From the NCBI GenBank assembly GCA_001792895.1, contig MARA01000002.1, forward strand, positions 1,178,001 to 1,242,000: a DNA stretch of 64,000 bases, written 5' to 3'. Positions 35,129 to 46,400 of the stretch are shown here, one piece after another. The position numbers were made by a program, and so were the translations under genes. The notes under the pieces are model-generated. The model saw nothing but the letters and a program-made list of their open reading frames with translations, had not been told where the DNA came from and did no database searches. Position 1 is the stretch's first letter, and each line of letters opens with the position of its first letter. This DNA comes from Lentinus brumalis (lineage: Eukaryota > Basidiomycota > Agaricomycetes > Polyporales > Polyporaceae).

Positions 35129-35864
35129 ATGCTGCTCTACTCGGACGTCATCTCCGGCGATGAGATGTTTTCGGATGCCTTCCCCATGTATGCGTTCAGT
35201 GCGCTCTAGGCTGGAATACTGGACTGACTGTCGGTGTAGCAAGCTGGTCGACGGCATTGTGTATGAGGTCGACTGCCAACTGATCACCGTCAAGGCGGGT
35301 GCGGATGTCGACATCGGCAAGTAGCCTTTACATCTACCCGAGCACGACCATACTGAACGCGACTCTACAGGCGCCAACCCCTCTGCCGAGGAGGGCGGCG
35401 ATGAGGCTCTCGAGGACGGTGCCACGCAGGTGAACAACGTCGTCTACTCCTTCCGTCTCCAGGCCACGTCCTTCGACAAGAAGTCCTACCTCACCTACCT
35501 CAAGGTGCGTGATCTACCGTCTTTGGAGCCTACGTCCGGCTGATGACTCTGTACTATCAGAGCTACATGAAGGCCGTCAAGGGGCACCTCGAGTCGGATG
35601 AGTCGACGAAGCCGCTCGTTACCGAGTTTGAGAAGGGCGCGCAGGCCTTCGCCAAGAAGATCATCGCCAACTTCAAGGACTACGAGTTCTACACCGGCGA
35701 GAGCATGAACCCCGACGGCATGGTTGCGCTCCTCAACTACCGTGAGGATGGTGTTACCCGTACGTCTATCCTGTCATTCCGTACATGAGCACGATTCTGA
35801 TGCGCGTGCCCTGCCAGCTTACTTCACTTTCTGGAAACATGGCCTCAAGGAGGTCAAGCTCTAG
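35129..35864 (+). CDS. TMA19: Translationally controlled tumour protein homologue (TCTP)
   Basis: Small, abundant, ribosome-associated cytosolic protein. Exons are 35129-35187, 35240-35316, 35371-35504, 35561-35759 and 35818-35864. They total 516 bases, 171 residues, with every phase matching. It starts [20 protein letters not shown]. Signature segments are [60 protein letters not shown], and the C-terminus [16 protein letters not shown]. The second intron (35317-35370) begins GCAAGT and ends ACAG, a second GC-AG intron in this window; the nearby GT would break the frame. A pyrimidine-rich leader precedes the start. Confidence 0.96.
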
Positions 35865-36179
35865 ATTGTCGCTCTTCCCTCTGGATCCCTAGCTTTTTTA
35901 TCATGCGTATCTGGCATTGTATCGGTTGGTAGTTCTGTAGGATGAGAAGTCACATCATTGTATCCTCAGATCGTATTCAAGCGGATAATATGTCCCGTCA
36001 CCTGAAGTGCGGCGAAAAGTTGGGTAGGAAGTCGAGGAACTTCGCTACCTTGTGACTCCAACTGCGTCGCCATCACACAGAGAGTATGAGGTATCGTTTC
36101 AGAATTCCAGACAGGCAGAGCCTCGACTAGTACAATAAGATATACGTAGAGATCATGCAATCCAATCGTGCGCCAGGGA
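35865..36179. other. Intergenic region between convergent TCTP and PDI genes
   Basis: 3' flanks of both genes. No coding region is seen. Confidence 0.45.
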
Positions 36180-37899
36180 TCAGAGCTCCTCGTGACGGTG
36201 GGCGTCCTCCAAGACGACCTGCTCACCCTCCTGAGCGGGTGTCGAGTTGCTGGAGGGAACCTTGGGGTCAAGAGAGTTCTTGGCGTTTTCCTCGACGAAA
36301 GCGATGAGGCTCTCGAGGGAGCGGTCGCCATCGTAGTCAATGAAGTCGCGAGTGCCCGCGGGCTTGAACTTGAGAGTGGGGAAGCCGGAGACGCGGAATG
36401 GCACAGTAGGGGGAAGATCGTTCTCGGTCGCCTCCATCTTGGCACTGTGGAGGCGATGTTAGAAACAATAGTGACGAGAGCGAGGAAAGGACATACATCG
36501 TGACGCGATCCTTCAGCTCAGCGAAGTGCTCACCAAGGGAGTCCCACGTCGGCTTGAGGCGCTTGCAGTGGCCACACCTTCGGAATATATGTCAGTCACG
36601 GGAACACGCGGATCGACCAGACAGACGTACCAGCTAGCGTAAAACTCAACGAAGACGTCACGGTCGTCATCAAAGACGACTTCCTCAAACTGCTTTCCAA
36701 CGAGGTTGAACACAGGCTCATCCTGGACCTCGGGGATGGGCTGGCTCTTAAGCTGAGGCTCGAGCTTGTGGTCGAGGAAAAGCTGGACCTGCTCCTCAAC
36801 GTCCTCGGGGTGACTTCCTTCGACTGGTCGTACGGGTACTTGAGCTGCTTCTGGAGATCCTGGATGACGAAGCTCGGCCACTTGGACTCCAAGAGATTGA
36901 GCGCACGCGCATGGTCGCCGTACTTGATTGCGTCAATCCAGACGAAGTTGACCTTGCTCTTGTATTTGGCTGCGATAGGCTTGATCGAATCCACGTACTC
37001 GTTGTGCTTCTCGTCGGTGGGATCAACGAAAAGGTAGGCAAGCGGCTTGCCGCTGGTGGCGTAGGTCTGATAGTTCTCCGCACCAACCTCGTCGATGATG
37101 GGAATAGAGAGGTCGCCGATCCAGCTCTCGATGTCCTTTACCTGCGCCGATGCGATGGGGTAAGGGTACTCGGTCTGGGGCTCATCAAAGGAACGGAAGA
37201 CGACGATGGCCGGGGAGTGACACCAGCCGCAGCGGCAACCTCAGGGTCAGTGGATAGACCGAAGAGATAGTCGTCACGGTGCTTGTTGGCCGTCGCACTG
37301 AACTCAGCAGCGGGGGCATCAGTGCTCGAGGGAACGAAGGCAATGGCAACGATCTTGTCGCTCGTCTTGAAGTCGTCGAAGTTGTCCTTCGTCACCTCCG
37401 AAACAGCCGGTAGCGACTGCTTGGTCATGTAGCTGATGATACCGTCGGCCTTGCGGGGGCCAGTGTACTCGGAATACTCTCCGTTACGATACACGCGGAG
37501 GGTGCTGTGAGAGAGGTCGCGGTTACCGGCTGCCAGCGATACGGAGAATAGAAAGGGGCGTACGGGTAACCCTGGATGCCATTGGACTGGCAGAGGTCCG
37601 CCTCGTCGACACAGTTGACCTTGGCAAGCTTGATATTCTTCTCCTTGAGCGCGGTCGCGGCCTCCTCGTAGTGAGGAGCGAGGGCTTTGCAGTGACCGCA
37701 CCTGCAGACACGTCAGACACATGTACTAGAGAGCCTCGTGTGTCTCTTACCAAGGCGCAAAGAACTCGACGAGGACCAACGACTCCGGGTTGACGGTACT
37801 GTCGAAGTTGGCGGGGTTGAGGTCGATAACATCCGAGGCAAGGACGGCCTGGATGAAGGCCAGCGCGGCCGCCGATGACAAGAAACGTGAGACCCGCAT
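36180..37899 (-). CDS. PDI1: Protein disulfide isomerase (ER), frame interrupted twice
   Basis: Oxidises and isomerises disulfides in the ER lumen. It starts with a signal peptide (MRVSRFLSSAAALAFIQAVL, then ASDVIDL). Domain a has the active site split by an intron ([20 protein letters not shown]). Domains b and b' follow (TLRVYRNGEYSEYTGPRKAD; PIASAQVKDIESWIGDLSIP), then domain a' ([20 protein letters not shown]), a second split CGHC, and an acidic tail ending in HEEL, an ER-retention variant of HDEL. The frame changes at the GGGG runs 37212-37215 (AGVTP / AIVVFRSFDEPQ) and 36807-36810 (SKEVTP / EDVEEQVQLF). Both sit in conserved segments without room for introns and are repaired by one base each. 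About four introns. Confidence 0.95.
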
Positions 37900-38298
37900 C
37901 GTGAAGGAGAAAGGAGAAGGGTTTGGGGCGGTAGCAACGACCGCGGAGGGGTTTATAGGAGCGCAAGTGTCGACGTGTCACCGCTCTTATATATGCAGTG
38001 CGCGTTTCTAAGCCCGAGCCGAGCCCAGCTGGTTCCGCCCAAATAAGGCAGCTAACCGCCTGCTCTCTGAATCTCTCGCTGGATTCCCCCGAGCTCGCGG
38101 CGATAGAGTTCGTTTGACACCTCCACCGTGTGTCTCGACGGACTAGCACGGTCACAAGGCGGACATTCCGCGCATAATCCGCCTGGTGTTCCTTTCTTCG
38201 ACGCCTCATGACACCGGTCACCCAGCGGAGAGCATACGTGGCAGAACGAGCTCGCGAGCGTCATCAATTAGTCCGCGTTGTCCGCGTTGACAGCTACA
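37900..38298 (-). promoter_or_regulatory. PDI upstream region and verprolin 3' flank
   Basis: A tandem minus-strand gap. A TATATATG-type AT-rich element near 37988-37995 lies about 90 bases upstream of the PDI ATG and could be a TATA element. No coding region is supported. Confidence 0.4.
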
Positions 38299-39664
38299 CT
38301 ACAGTGTTCCTAGATCGAAGTTGCTTCCTTTCTGTCTACCGCCTGCGTACTTTCTGACCCCCGGCGCAAATGGGCGAGGTGGCGGGAAGCCCGACACAAC
38401 GAACGTGTGAGAACCGACGTTGGGTGGGGGCGTGGGTACTACGAACCAAGTCGTCAGACCATGGGCGAATCTGAAAAAACCAGACGTGAGACTTACTCTT
38501 GCGGCGTTGCTCTGAGGTTCCATTCGTCTTCGGCACGAGACCCGAAGGAACTCGAGAATTTGGGAGAGATGTAGGTCTTAAGCTCGACCCAGAAGTGGTC
38601 CGTGTGCGCACGGGCGACGGGCCCGGAGGAGGAGGCGGAGGCGGGGCCGCAGAAGGAGCTGCACTGTGACGGGCAGGGGAAGGGCCAGGTGGCGGAGGGG
38701 GTGGGGGTGCCGCGGGTGGTGCGCTACGACGTGCAGCAGGCGAAGGACCCGGCGGTGGAGGGGGAGGAGCAGCGGGAGCAGCGGGCGTACGCCTGGCAGG
38801 AGGCGGAGGTGCTGCTGCTGGCGCACTCCCTACGTCTGAGTGTGCCCTCTGACGAACTGGGGGCGGGGGTGGCGCAAGCCCGGATTTGCGGGCGGGCGGA
38901 GGCGGTGGTACTGCACGCGGCGTACCTGGATTACTCTCGGAATGCTGCATGGGGGAAGACCTAGGCGGAGGCGGGGGCGCTCTTCCCGGTGTCGTCGGTG
39001 GAAGGGGGACCTTACGATGGACAGCCGACCCTGGCCTAGGAGGGGTCTCGGGAGCAGTTCTACCTAGTGCAGAAGGCGAGGATGTGCGGGGAGGTATAGC
39101 TGGGGGTGCCGCATGAGAGGAACTTGGCCGAGGGGGAGGGGAGGAACTTTGCGTGGGGGAGGCGCAGGTGCACTCGGAGCTGCAGGGGGAGTAGGAACAT
39201 TGCGCGCAGGTAAATTGGGAGCAGCCCGTGCAGGCGCAGCCGGAGGTGCAGGAGGCGGCGGCGCAGCTGCTCTGGCAGGAGAGGGTCGATTGGGTGGCGG
39301 TGGGGCAGCAGGTGCGGACGGTGGCCCACGCCCTGGTACCGACGGGGGTTTGCCCAACGTGGGTGGTTTACCTATCCGTCTCGCCGTCATCATCGCGTAT
39401 CGTGCACTGACTCGTTGAAGACGCACCTAGCGAACTCTGTCCAGCCGGCTTCAACTTGGGCATCCCACCAGCGAAAAGACCACCCAGCTGGGGCGGGCCC
39501 GCACCACCACCTGATGACATTGGAATTGCAGGTGCTCCACTACCAGATCTTCCACCCCCTCCCCCTTTAGGAGGTTCAATAATGGGCGCACTGCGATCAT
39601 GGGTGGTAGCCTTCTTCAGCTTCTTGCCAGCTTGGATTTGTGCCAGCAGCTCAGATGACGCCAT
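38299..39664 (-). CDS. VRP1: Verprolin/WIP-like WH2 proline-rich protein
   Basis: Actin-binding partner of WASP/Las17 at endocytic patches. The N-terminus is a WH2-type actin-binding segment (ELLAQIQAGKKLKKATTHDR with SAP). Next come a Gly-rich linker and a very long proline-rich region with repeated PPPPPPG-PSP units (SH3/profilin ligands). The spliced C-terminal exon contains GFPPPRPFAPGVRKYAGGRQ and ends GSNFDLGTL, the WASP-binding WIP signature. Introns include GTGCGT..GATAG near 39370-39430 and GTAAGT..CGTAG near 38440-38500, both in phase. The frame shifts once within the proline codons at the G runs 39132-39141; one extra base would keep the P run open. The start at 39664 is the first ATG; a further upstream exon is possible. 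Confidence 0.85.
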
Positions 39665-40077
39665 ACTTCGTGGAGGCAATTGAACGAGAGCAGTCGACAG
39701 GTATAGAGGATATCGTCCGCGGGTGTGGGCAGAGGCAAGTTCAAGTGAGGACAGATGGGTGCGAGGGCCAGAAGATAAGTGTACAGGCGCCTGCAGCAGC
39801 CTGCAGCGTACTGACATCACCCGCGCTTTGCCCGCGCAGTACTCTTACGCGCAGCACAGCTGGGACTTGGCAACAATATCGAGTACTGTGTCAATGGGCG
39901 CAACAATTATGTAGACCATGGGCTCGTACAGTAGTTTACGGGGAATGGGCTACACGCGTGGTATCTTATCATACGCCAGTCATGACGGTCATCGCAGGGA
40001 CGTGTACACTTCCTCTAAGGTCGTGACCGAGCCTAAGTAGATGCTCTTGTACAGAAGGTAGAGACCGCTACCGCTTC
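39665..40077 (-). promoter_or_regulatory. Verprolin upstream region and 3' flank of the membrane-protein gene
   Basis: No coding region is supported. An additional 5' exon of verprolin could lie here. Confidence 0.4.
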
Positions 40078-42813
40078 TTAAGTGATGTGCCGCAACGTCG
40101 TTGGAGCTAAGTCCAGGGGAGGAAGCTCCGGGCAGCTGCCACTGCGCCTACGGGTATGCCCCTGGAACTCCTCTCGCCCAGTATGTTGCGGCCAACCACT
40201 GCCGGTCCGGAGATTGGGGGTAGAGCTTGACATAGGAGGCGAGCGTGGACCACGCAGTTTGCCGGACCCCAATACACGTTCATGAGCACCAGGCGGAGGG
40301 GAAATGGGGAGGGACGCCGTCTGGACGATGTACGTTGAGGAGGGACGAACACTGGAAGGCGACTCTGGGGCGTATGCGGGAGACCGGACATGCTCCGGTA
40401 CGGTCAGCAGCTGTGATGATGATGGGCGGCTGCTTGTTGGGACGGTAGGGGGCTGCATGCCGAAACGCGAGGGCTGAGGACTCGATGGTCGTGTAGAACG
40501 GAGAGAGTGGGGCCGACCGATCACCATCTGCTTTGTTGTGAAGGCAGACGTACGGCTGCTCTGACGGGAACTGGACGAGCCCTCCATACGACCTTCGGCA
40601 ACGATGGGAAGTTCGTCCCGCCCACCAAATGTACGCCCTGACGCATACGATGACCGCGGAGCTGAGCGCCACGGTAGCTTGAAGGACGCCTCGCCTGGAG
40701 AGCGCAGCTTCCTCTTACTCGCCTGGCGAGACGGGAATCGTGTATGTGAAGGCGTAAACATCGACATGGTAGAATCCCTCGTTGTGGTCGGTGTCCGTGT
40801 GCTAGGCGTCACAACATCTGACGAACCGCGAGAGGTGTAGTCTGACGGTGTTGCGTTCGAGTTCGGTGACCACAGCTTCCTGGCTGCCTTTGAACCGGTT
40901 GTCGTGGCGGAAGGCATGCGGAGAATGTCGGAACCGATGATACTTGGTCTCGTCCTCGACTGCTCGTGCCGTTCCAGATCCTCAATGACAACTTGTACGT
41001 GTGGACGCTTGCGCTTCTGGCGGATGGGTCCGACGATAGGACCGGTATGGACATGTCTCTCCAACTGTTCAGCGTACTGCACCTGAAACGGCAGTATCTG
41101 CCTCGCCTGATGATCGTCGAAAACTGATGCATCACCAATGCGTGGAGGGGCGCTGCTGGGGACGATGGCGGGTTGACGCTGGTTGAGCACCACGATCTGA
41201 GCCGCAGGCATATCCGGACTGCCCACGACGAGCACTTCATGCTCCAGGTTCTGCCCTTCGAAGCTCTGTATGAGGTTGCGGGTGACCGCGGCAGAAGCGG
41301 GCGATTGCATAATCGGCAGAGGCGCAAGGAAGGGTGATGGTGGACGAGCGAGCCGCGCAGACGGCGCGGGCGTCGGTACCTTCGAGACGGGCTCTGCAGA
41401 GCTATCCCTCGGGGTGTGATTATAGACGCCTACGATAGAGGTGAGCACTGCATGCGCAAGGCGCAAAAGCAGCTTACCTAGCACAACAAGGGCACCTAAG
41501 CTGGATGGGATGAACTGAGCCAGCCTAGTGGTGTCCATGGCATTGGGCACCACCGTCAGCACGTCGAGCAGCAACAGGCTGCATGCGCGCGCGACATAGA
41601 CAATATTGGCTGAATCTGAGAGCAGCGCTCTCAAGCTCGTCTTGTGAGCGTTCCATCCCAGGAATCGGCCACTCATATACAACTCCAAAACGATGAACCA
41701 AGATGATGACAGCAGAGCAGTAGGCACGTATCTAGCAGACGCGTTCAGCAGGGCGAAAAGGCACAATACGCAGAAGACCACTCACGGCATCCGGTCGCAG
41801 ACCGATACGCCCAATAGAGGAACTGGAACTATTCCTCCCGTGTTGGTGGCAGTAAAAGCCAATATGAAGGCTGAGCGCATTAGTACGAGGGACGTTCATA
41901 TATATGATGAAGAAACGGACTCACAAAGACCAATAACCATCGCAGCACACAAGGCATAGAACTCCACGCTGCTCACGCGACGCCGATGCAACTCCAGCAT
42001 CAACATCACCAAACCAATGAGTCGGGCAGCCTGGGCAGCCATGCTTCCCCATGCCACGGTGAACGCTATGGGTACATAACATTACATTGAAACACACGAT
42101 ATAGCAGTGGGTTGAAGCTCACCACAAGCCGTGTCTCCGGCCGAATCATATGCAAGTAGGGAGCAGAACTCGGCAAACCCAGCGAATGCGAAGCATAGAT
42201 TCAGGGTGAATGTCAAAGCAGCTTCGTTAGAGACCCGATGTATGGCAGAACGCTTGGATTGCCGTCGCTGCAGGGTCTTTTCGACATCTGAAGAAGCCTG
42301 CGCCTCAATATCGGAGGGGTTGACTTGAGCATGCCTTGACCGCCAGATGAAGGTCCAGCATATTTGTCCCAGGAGTCGCAAGAACCGGGAACGGTATGCA
42401 TAGGAGATACCGCTCCAGAAAACCCACCCCAGCAGGAAAGCTGCAATAACGGGACTAGGTTCGGACAGAACGTTGAATGACAGTGACGCGCAGGATCAAG
42501 AAGACTCACAAATCGGGATGTGCCAGGAACTCCTCCGCGAAAGCACTTCCAATATCTCCAGGATAGGGAATCCCCGTCTGCGGGTCGCCCGACATTCGTC
42601 GTAGTCTGAAAAGGCCCCCTTTGATACAGCATGAAAGGTCCAGCCAGAAGAAAGGTAGGAACAGCCCAGCTGAACGCGCGAGAGACCAGCTCGACGATGA
42701 ACGAATGGAGTAGGGCGGAGACCAGAAACCAGAGACCAAGCAACCAAGAAGACGATGGTATAGTCAAAACATGGAGGAGGTCCAAGTGTGGGTGCCGTCG
42801 GGTATGAAGACAT
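40078..42813 (-). CDS. Uncharacterised multi-pass membrane protein with long disordered cytosolic tail
   Basis: The family is not recognised. At least seven hydrophobic segments are spread over several exons (FLLGWVFWSGISYAYRSRF; ALTFTLNLCFAFAGFAEF; VLCLFALLNASARYVPTALL; IVYVARACSLLLLDVLTVV; LGALVVLGKLLLRLAHAVL). A Ser/Pro/Arg-rich C-terminal region of about 400 residues without predicted fold follows, ending LAPTTLRHIT. The largest exon spans 40078 to about 41780. The start at 42813 opens a frame (MSSYPTAPTLGPPPCFDYTI) whose end splices in phase to the next exon. However, an overlapping frame there is more membrane-like (WLLGLWFLVSALLHSFIVEL), so the first exon is uncertain and may hold a frame error. 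A receptor- or transporter-like topology is possible; no function is assigned. Confidence 0.65.
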
Positions 42814-43449
42814 CAGGTATACTGGTGATGAAACCCTCGATCAAGACTACGTAGTATGATCGAACTAGCGTCACCAAAACCTGCAGTATTTGCACTGCCG
42901 CCGCGTAGCCCAATCGTAGTCAAGCTGATGGGCATCTATGTAATACGAACATCTAGGTGCGCCGGAGGACAAGGGGCAGGAGTAAAGTGGTTTGTACCAA
43001 TCGCAAGTTGCAGCCACTGGCACCCGGGCCCGCGTCCAGCTACCGACTACGTAGTTGGAGGCTTGTAGAGACTGCATGGATTGCAGGGACCATCTGCATA
43101 TCCGACATGGTGTCCACACTGCACCCGACCTGCTCAAGGCTACGCTGCCAGCGAGCTGCGACATACCACGGCAGAGTTGCAGTGTGATCAAACCAAGGTC
43201 ACTGAACACTTTCAAGAGCTTCTTTGAGGTTAACGTTGTTCAAACTCCGAAATACGCGGATCGGATCACGTGCGAGTAGTGACCACTTCCGCGCGCGTCC
43301 CTTTGTGCCTTTCGACCACCACCCCGCGCCGCCCGCCGCGGGCACTCCAGCCACATTGTTCTCCAAGTGTTCTCTTCTCCAGCTGCCTACTGCATCGTTG
43401 CTTCTCAGTTTCTGCTTTCTTGCTCTGTCTGTCTATGTTGTAGCCCACC
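42814..43449. promoter_or_regulatory. Divergent promoter between the membrane-protein gene and TRA1
   Basis: A 636-base gap between two starts, with no supported gene. A pyrimidine-rich stretch precedes the TRA1 ATG. Confidence 0.5.
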
Positions 43450-46400
43450 ATGGATACCACTTCCCAAATGCACTCGGCCGCAGAGTTGGAGATGCGTGCC
43501 GCACGAGTCGCGGACCCAGGCATAGGTGTGTCGTGTTGCTGCACATACCGCCTTCCCGTCGGTCTCATCGCATGTACTAGACCTTCGTACTAAGCTCACG
43601 GTTGCGTGCGAGCTGCGCGAAATGATTGACACTGTCAGCAGGGAGGCCGAGAATCGTGTCCTTCCTCATATGATCCCCGTACTCCTCGAGATACTGCGCT
43701 CGGGCGAACCGTCATTCCAGAAGGACAGCGTCGAGTTCCAATTCCGCCGCACTCTCTTGGAAATCCTACATCGCATCCCCTTCATTGAGGTCGTCCGGCC
43801 GCAGGTCCTACCGCTGTTTCATGGTTTACTCTATCTCCTCCGTCACGACAACGAAGAAATGGGGACGACGTCTTGCAAGATGATGAACGATTTGATGCGC
43901 GGACTACGACAGTTTCACGAAGAGGTTTTCTCCGACTTCATGGCCATATTCCTGCAGCTCGTCGAGAACCTCAAGGGCCTACTGGTCGAGGCATTCTCTG
44001 AAGACTCGCGCGAGCTCGACGTGGCCACCTCTCTTCCTGCCATACGTAGCTTCAAAGTCCTCTCGGAGGTCAACTTGCTCCTCGTTACTTTCTTGCAGCT
44101 GAATCGAAACGCTGTCTTGCCTCACTTACCGTCGCTCATTCCCCGCCTGCTGGAGTATAGTGAGTTGCATCCCCCCGCTCAGCAGAAGGCGCGAGAGGAC
44201 CATGAAGCCATGGGTGGTGTCTGGGCTGGGATGTCGCCCACCATCAAGAACACTCAGCTCTACACCGATTATATCGTCTCGCAGGTGAAAGTGATCTCGT
44301 CGACGCTCTACCTCATTAGAGGCATGCCTGAGCCGTACGATGCCGAGGGCGAGAAGCTTGCCCTTGCCTTGCTTTGGCTCTTCCAGGACTGTCCAGCAAT
44401 GGCTATCAGTGCCCGCAAGGTACGCAGGCTCTTATGATATGCTCCTGACCCATGGTGTGCTGAACAAGCCTTAGGAGCTGATCCCTCTGCTGAGACATCT
44501 CACTACCACAAACCACAAGCGCGCACTGCTCCCTCATATTGAGAAGCTACTCGACGAGCGTGTCCTCTTGGGTACCTCTGTGGGCGGTCGCGAGATTTTC
44601 CGGTATGTATTCATGCTTTCGCAAGAGCCAAAGCAACCGGCTAACTCAAATCATAGTGCGAGTTTATTCTCAGCTGTTGCGGACCTCCTCCACCACCTCC
44701 GTGCCGACCTTACACCTGCGAACATCTCTCGCGTCTTTGCTGTCTATGTTCAACATCTTCACAACCCGTTCCTCTCCACACATGCCCATCTCATCTCTGC
44801 GAAGATGATTTTTAATCTAGTCGAGGTTGAGATCACGAAAGATACCCATCAGAACGCTGCTAGGGTGTTGAACACGTTGCTCGAGGCTGGTGTAGACAAA
44901 GTCGACTCCCTGGTCTCCGTCCAGGTGGAGAAGCTCACTCGCCGGGTCAAGGACAAGGACGCTCCGAACGACTTCAATGATTTCGCTGTCATCGAGAAGT
45001 CACGTCCACTGCTCACTCCTTGTTATGCCACCGAGAAGCCTGAAGACAACCTCGCCGGTGCGTGATCGTGGATGCCCATAAACTGCGTTGCTTTTGCTAA
45101 CGCTATGTCTCCAGATTATCGCAACTTGCTTCGCACGCTGTTCCATGGTTTCCATACGCTAATCCTGGGATTGAAGAAGTGCGATGCCCCGGTTCCTGAC
45201 GGCGCCTTGATCGCACGGATGTTCGACGGCTGCGTTCGAGCAATGGCCTTCTTTGATCCCGATCCTAGGGAAGCTCATGATGCTCTTGAGCGACTCGGTG
45301 GTGCTATGGTCGAGATCAACCTGCACGTTTTCCAGGAAGTGTGGACGCAGAAGATTGCATTTTACTTCGCTTCTGCGGAGAAGCGCCCGGTGCTCATGCA
45401 TCTCGCGACTCTTCTATTCGCCAGGGAAGCGACTTCCCCCACCCTGGTCGCCATCATTCTGCGTTATCTCATCGACCGCTTGCCCGAGCTCGGCGAGTAC
45501 GACGACCAAGCGGCCGCAGTAGCCATTCGCATGTTCAAGATGACATTCCAGGCAGTGACCACTCACCCTCAGCTGAACGAATCCATATTGGCTTCACATC
45601 TCGGCAAGTTGATCATGGACTGCTTCCCTCTTGCCGCCAAGTCGTCGAAGCCGACAAATTATTTCCACTTGCTCCGCGGCCTCTTCCGGGCAATTGGTGG
45701 CGGCGGCGGCCGCTTCGAACTACTCTACAAGGAAGTCCTCCCCCTCCTTCCCGAGATGCTTGATTGTCTCAACCGACAACTCCAGTCGTCTGAGGGTCTC
45801 AGTCGCGACATGATCGTCGAACTCTGCTTGACGGTTCCCCTCCGTCTAACCCATCTCCTCCCATATCTCTCATACCTCATGCAGCCACTGGTACTCGCAC
45901 TGCGTGGTACCCCAGAGCTGGTCTCCCAGGGGTTGCGCACGCTCGAGCTCTGTATCGACAATCTGACTCCAGACTTCCTCGACCCTACGCTGAATATCGT
46001 CCTCAGGGAGCTGATGGAGGCTCTCCACGACCTCCTCAAGCCTATGCCTGCTAATCACCATCACTCTCATACCACTATCCGCATTCTGGGCAAATTAGGG
46101 GGACGAAACCGCAAGCTTCTGGAGAAGGAACCATCTTTCTCCTACCACCAACACATTGACCGTGTTAAGGCGCGCTTCTCCTTCGGACCCCAGTTCGGTT
46201 CCATCGAGCTCACACCAGTTGCGACGGCATCGATCGAGATCTTTCGCAACCCCAAGGCAGCTCCGGCACAGCGGGCACATGCCTACAGCTACCTCGAGCA
46301 ATGTTTGTTTCTGGTCATGCACGAGGTATGTGTCTATACTTCAGCCTAGAGTTCGCGGAGTCTGAATTGAGGACAGGGAGTCAAAGGACGCGAACGAGAA

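Noticed and set aside
38580..39400. Long plus-strand open frames opposite verprolin
   Set aside because: They are shadows of the proline-rich repeats; the minus strand carries the WH2 and WASP-binding motifs.
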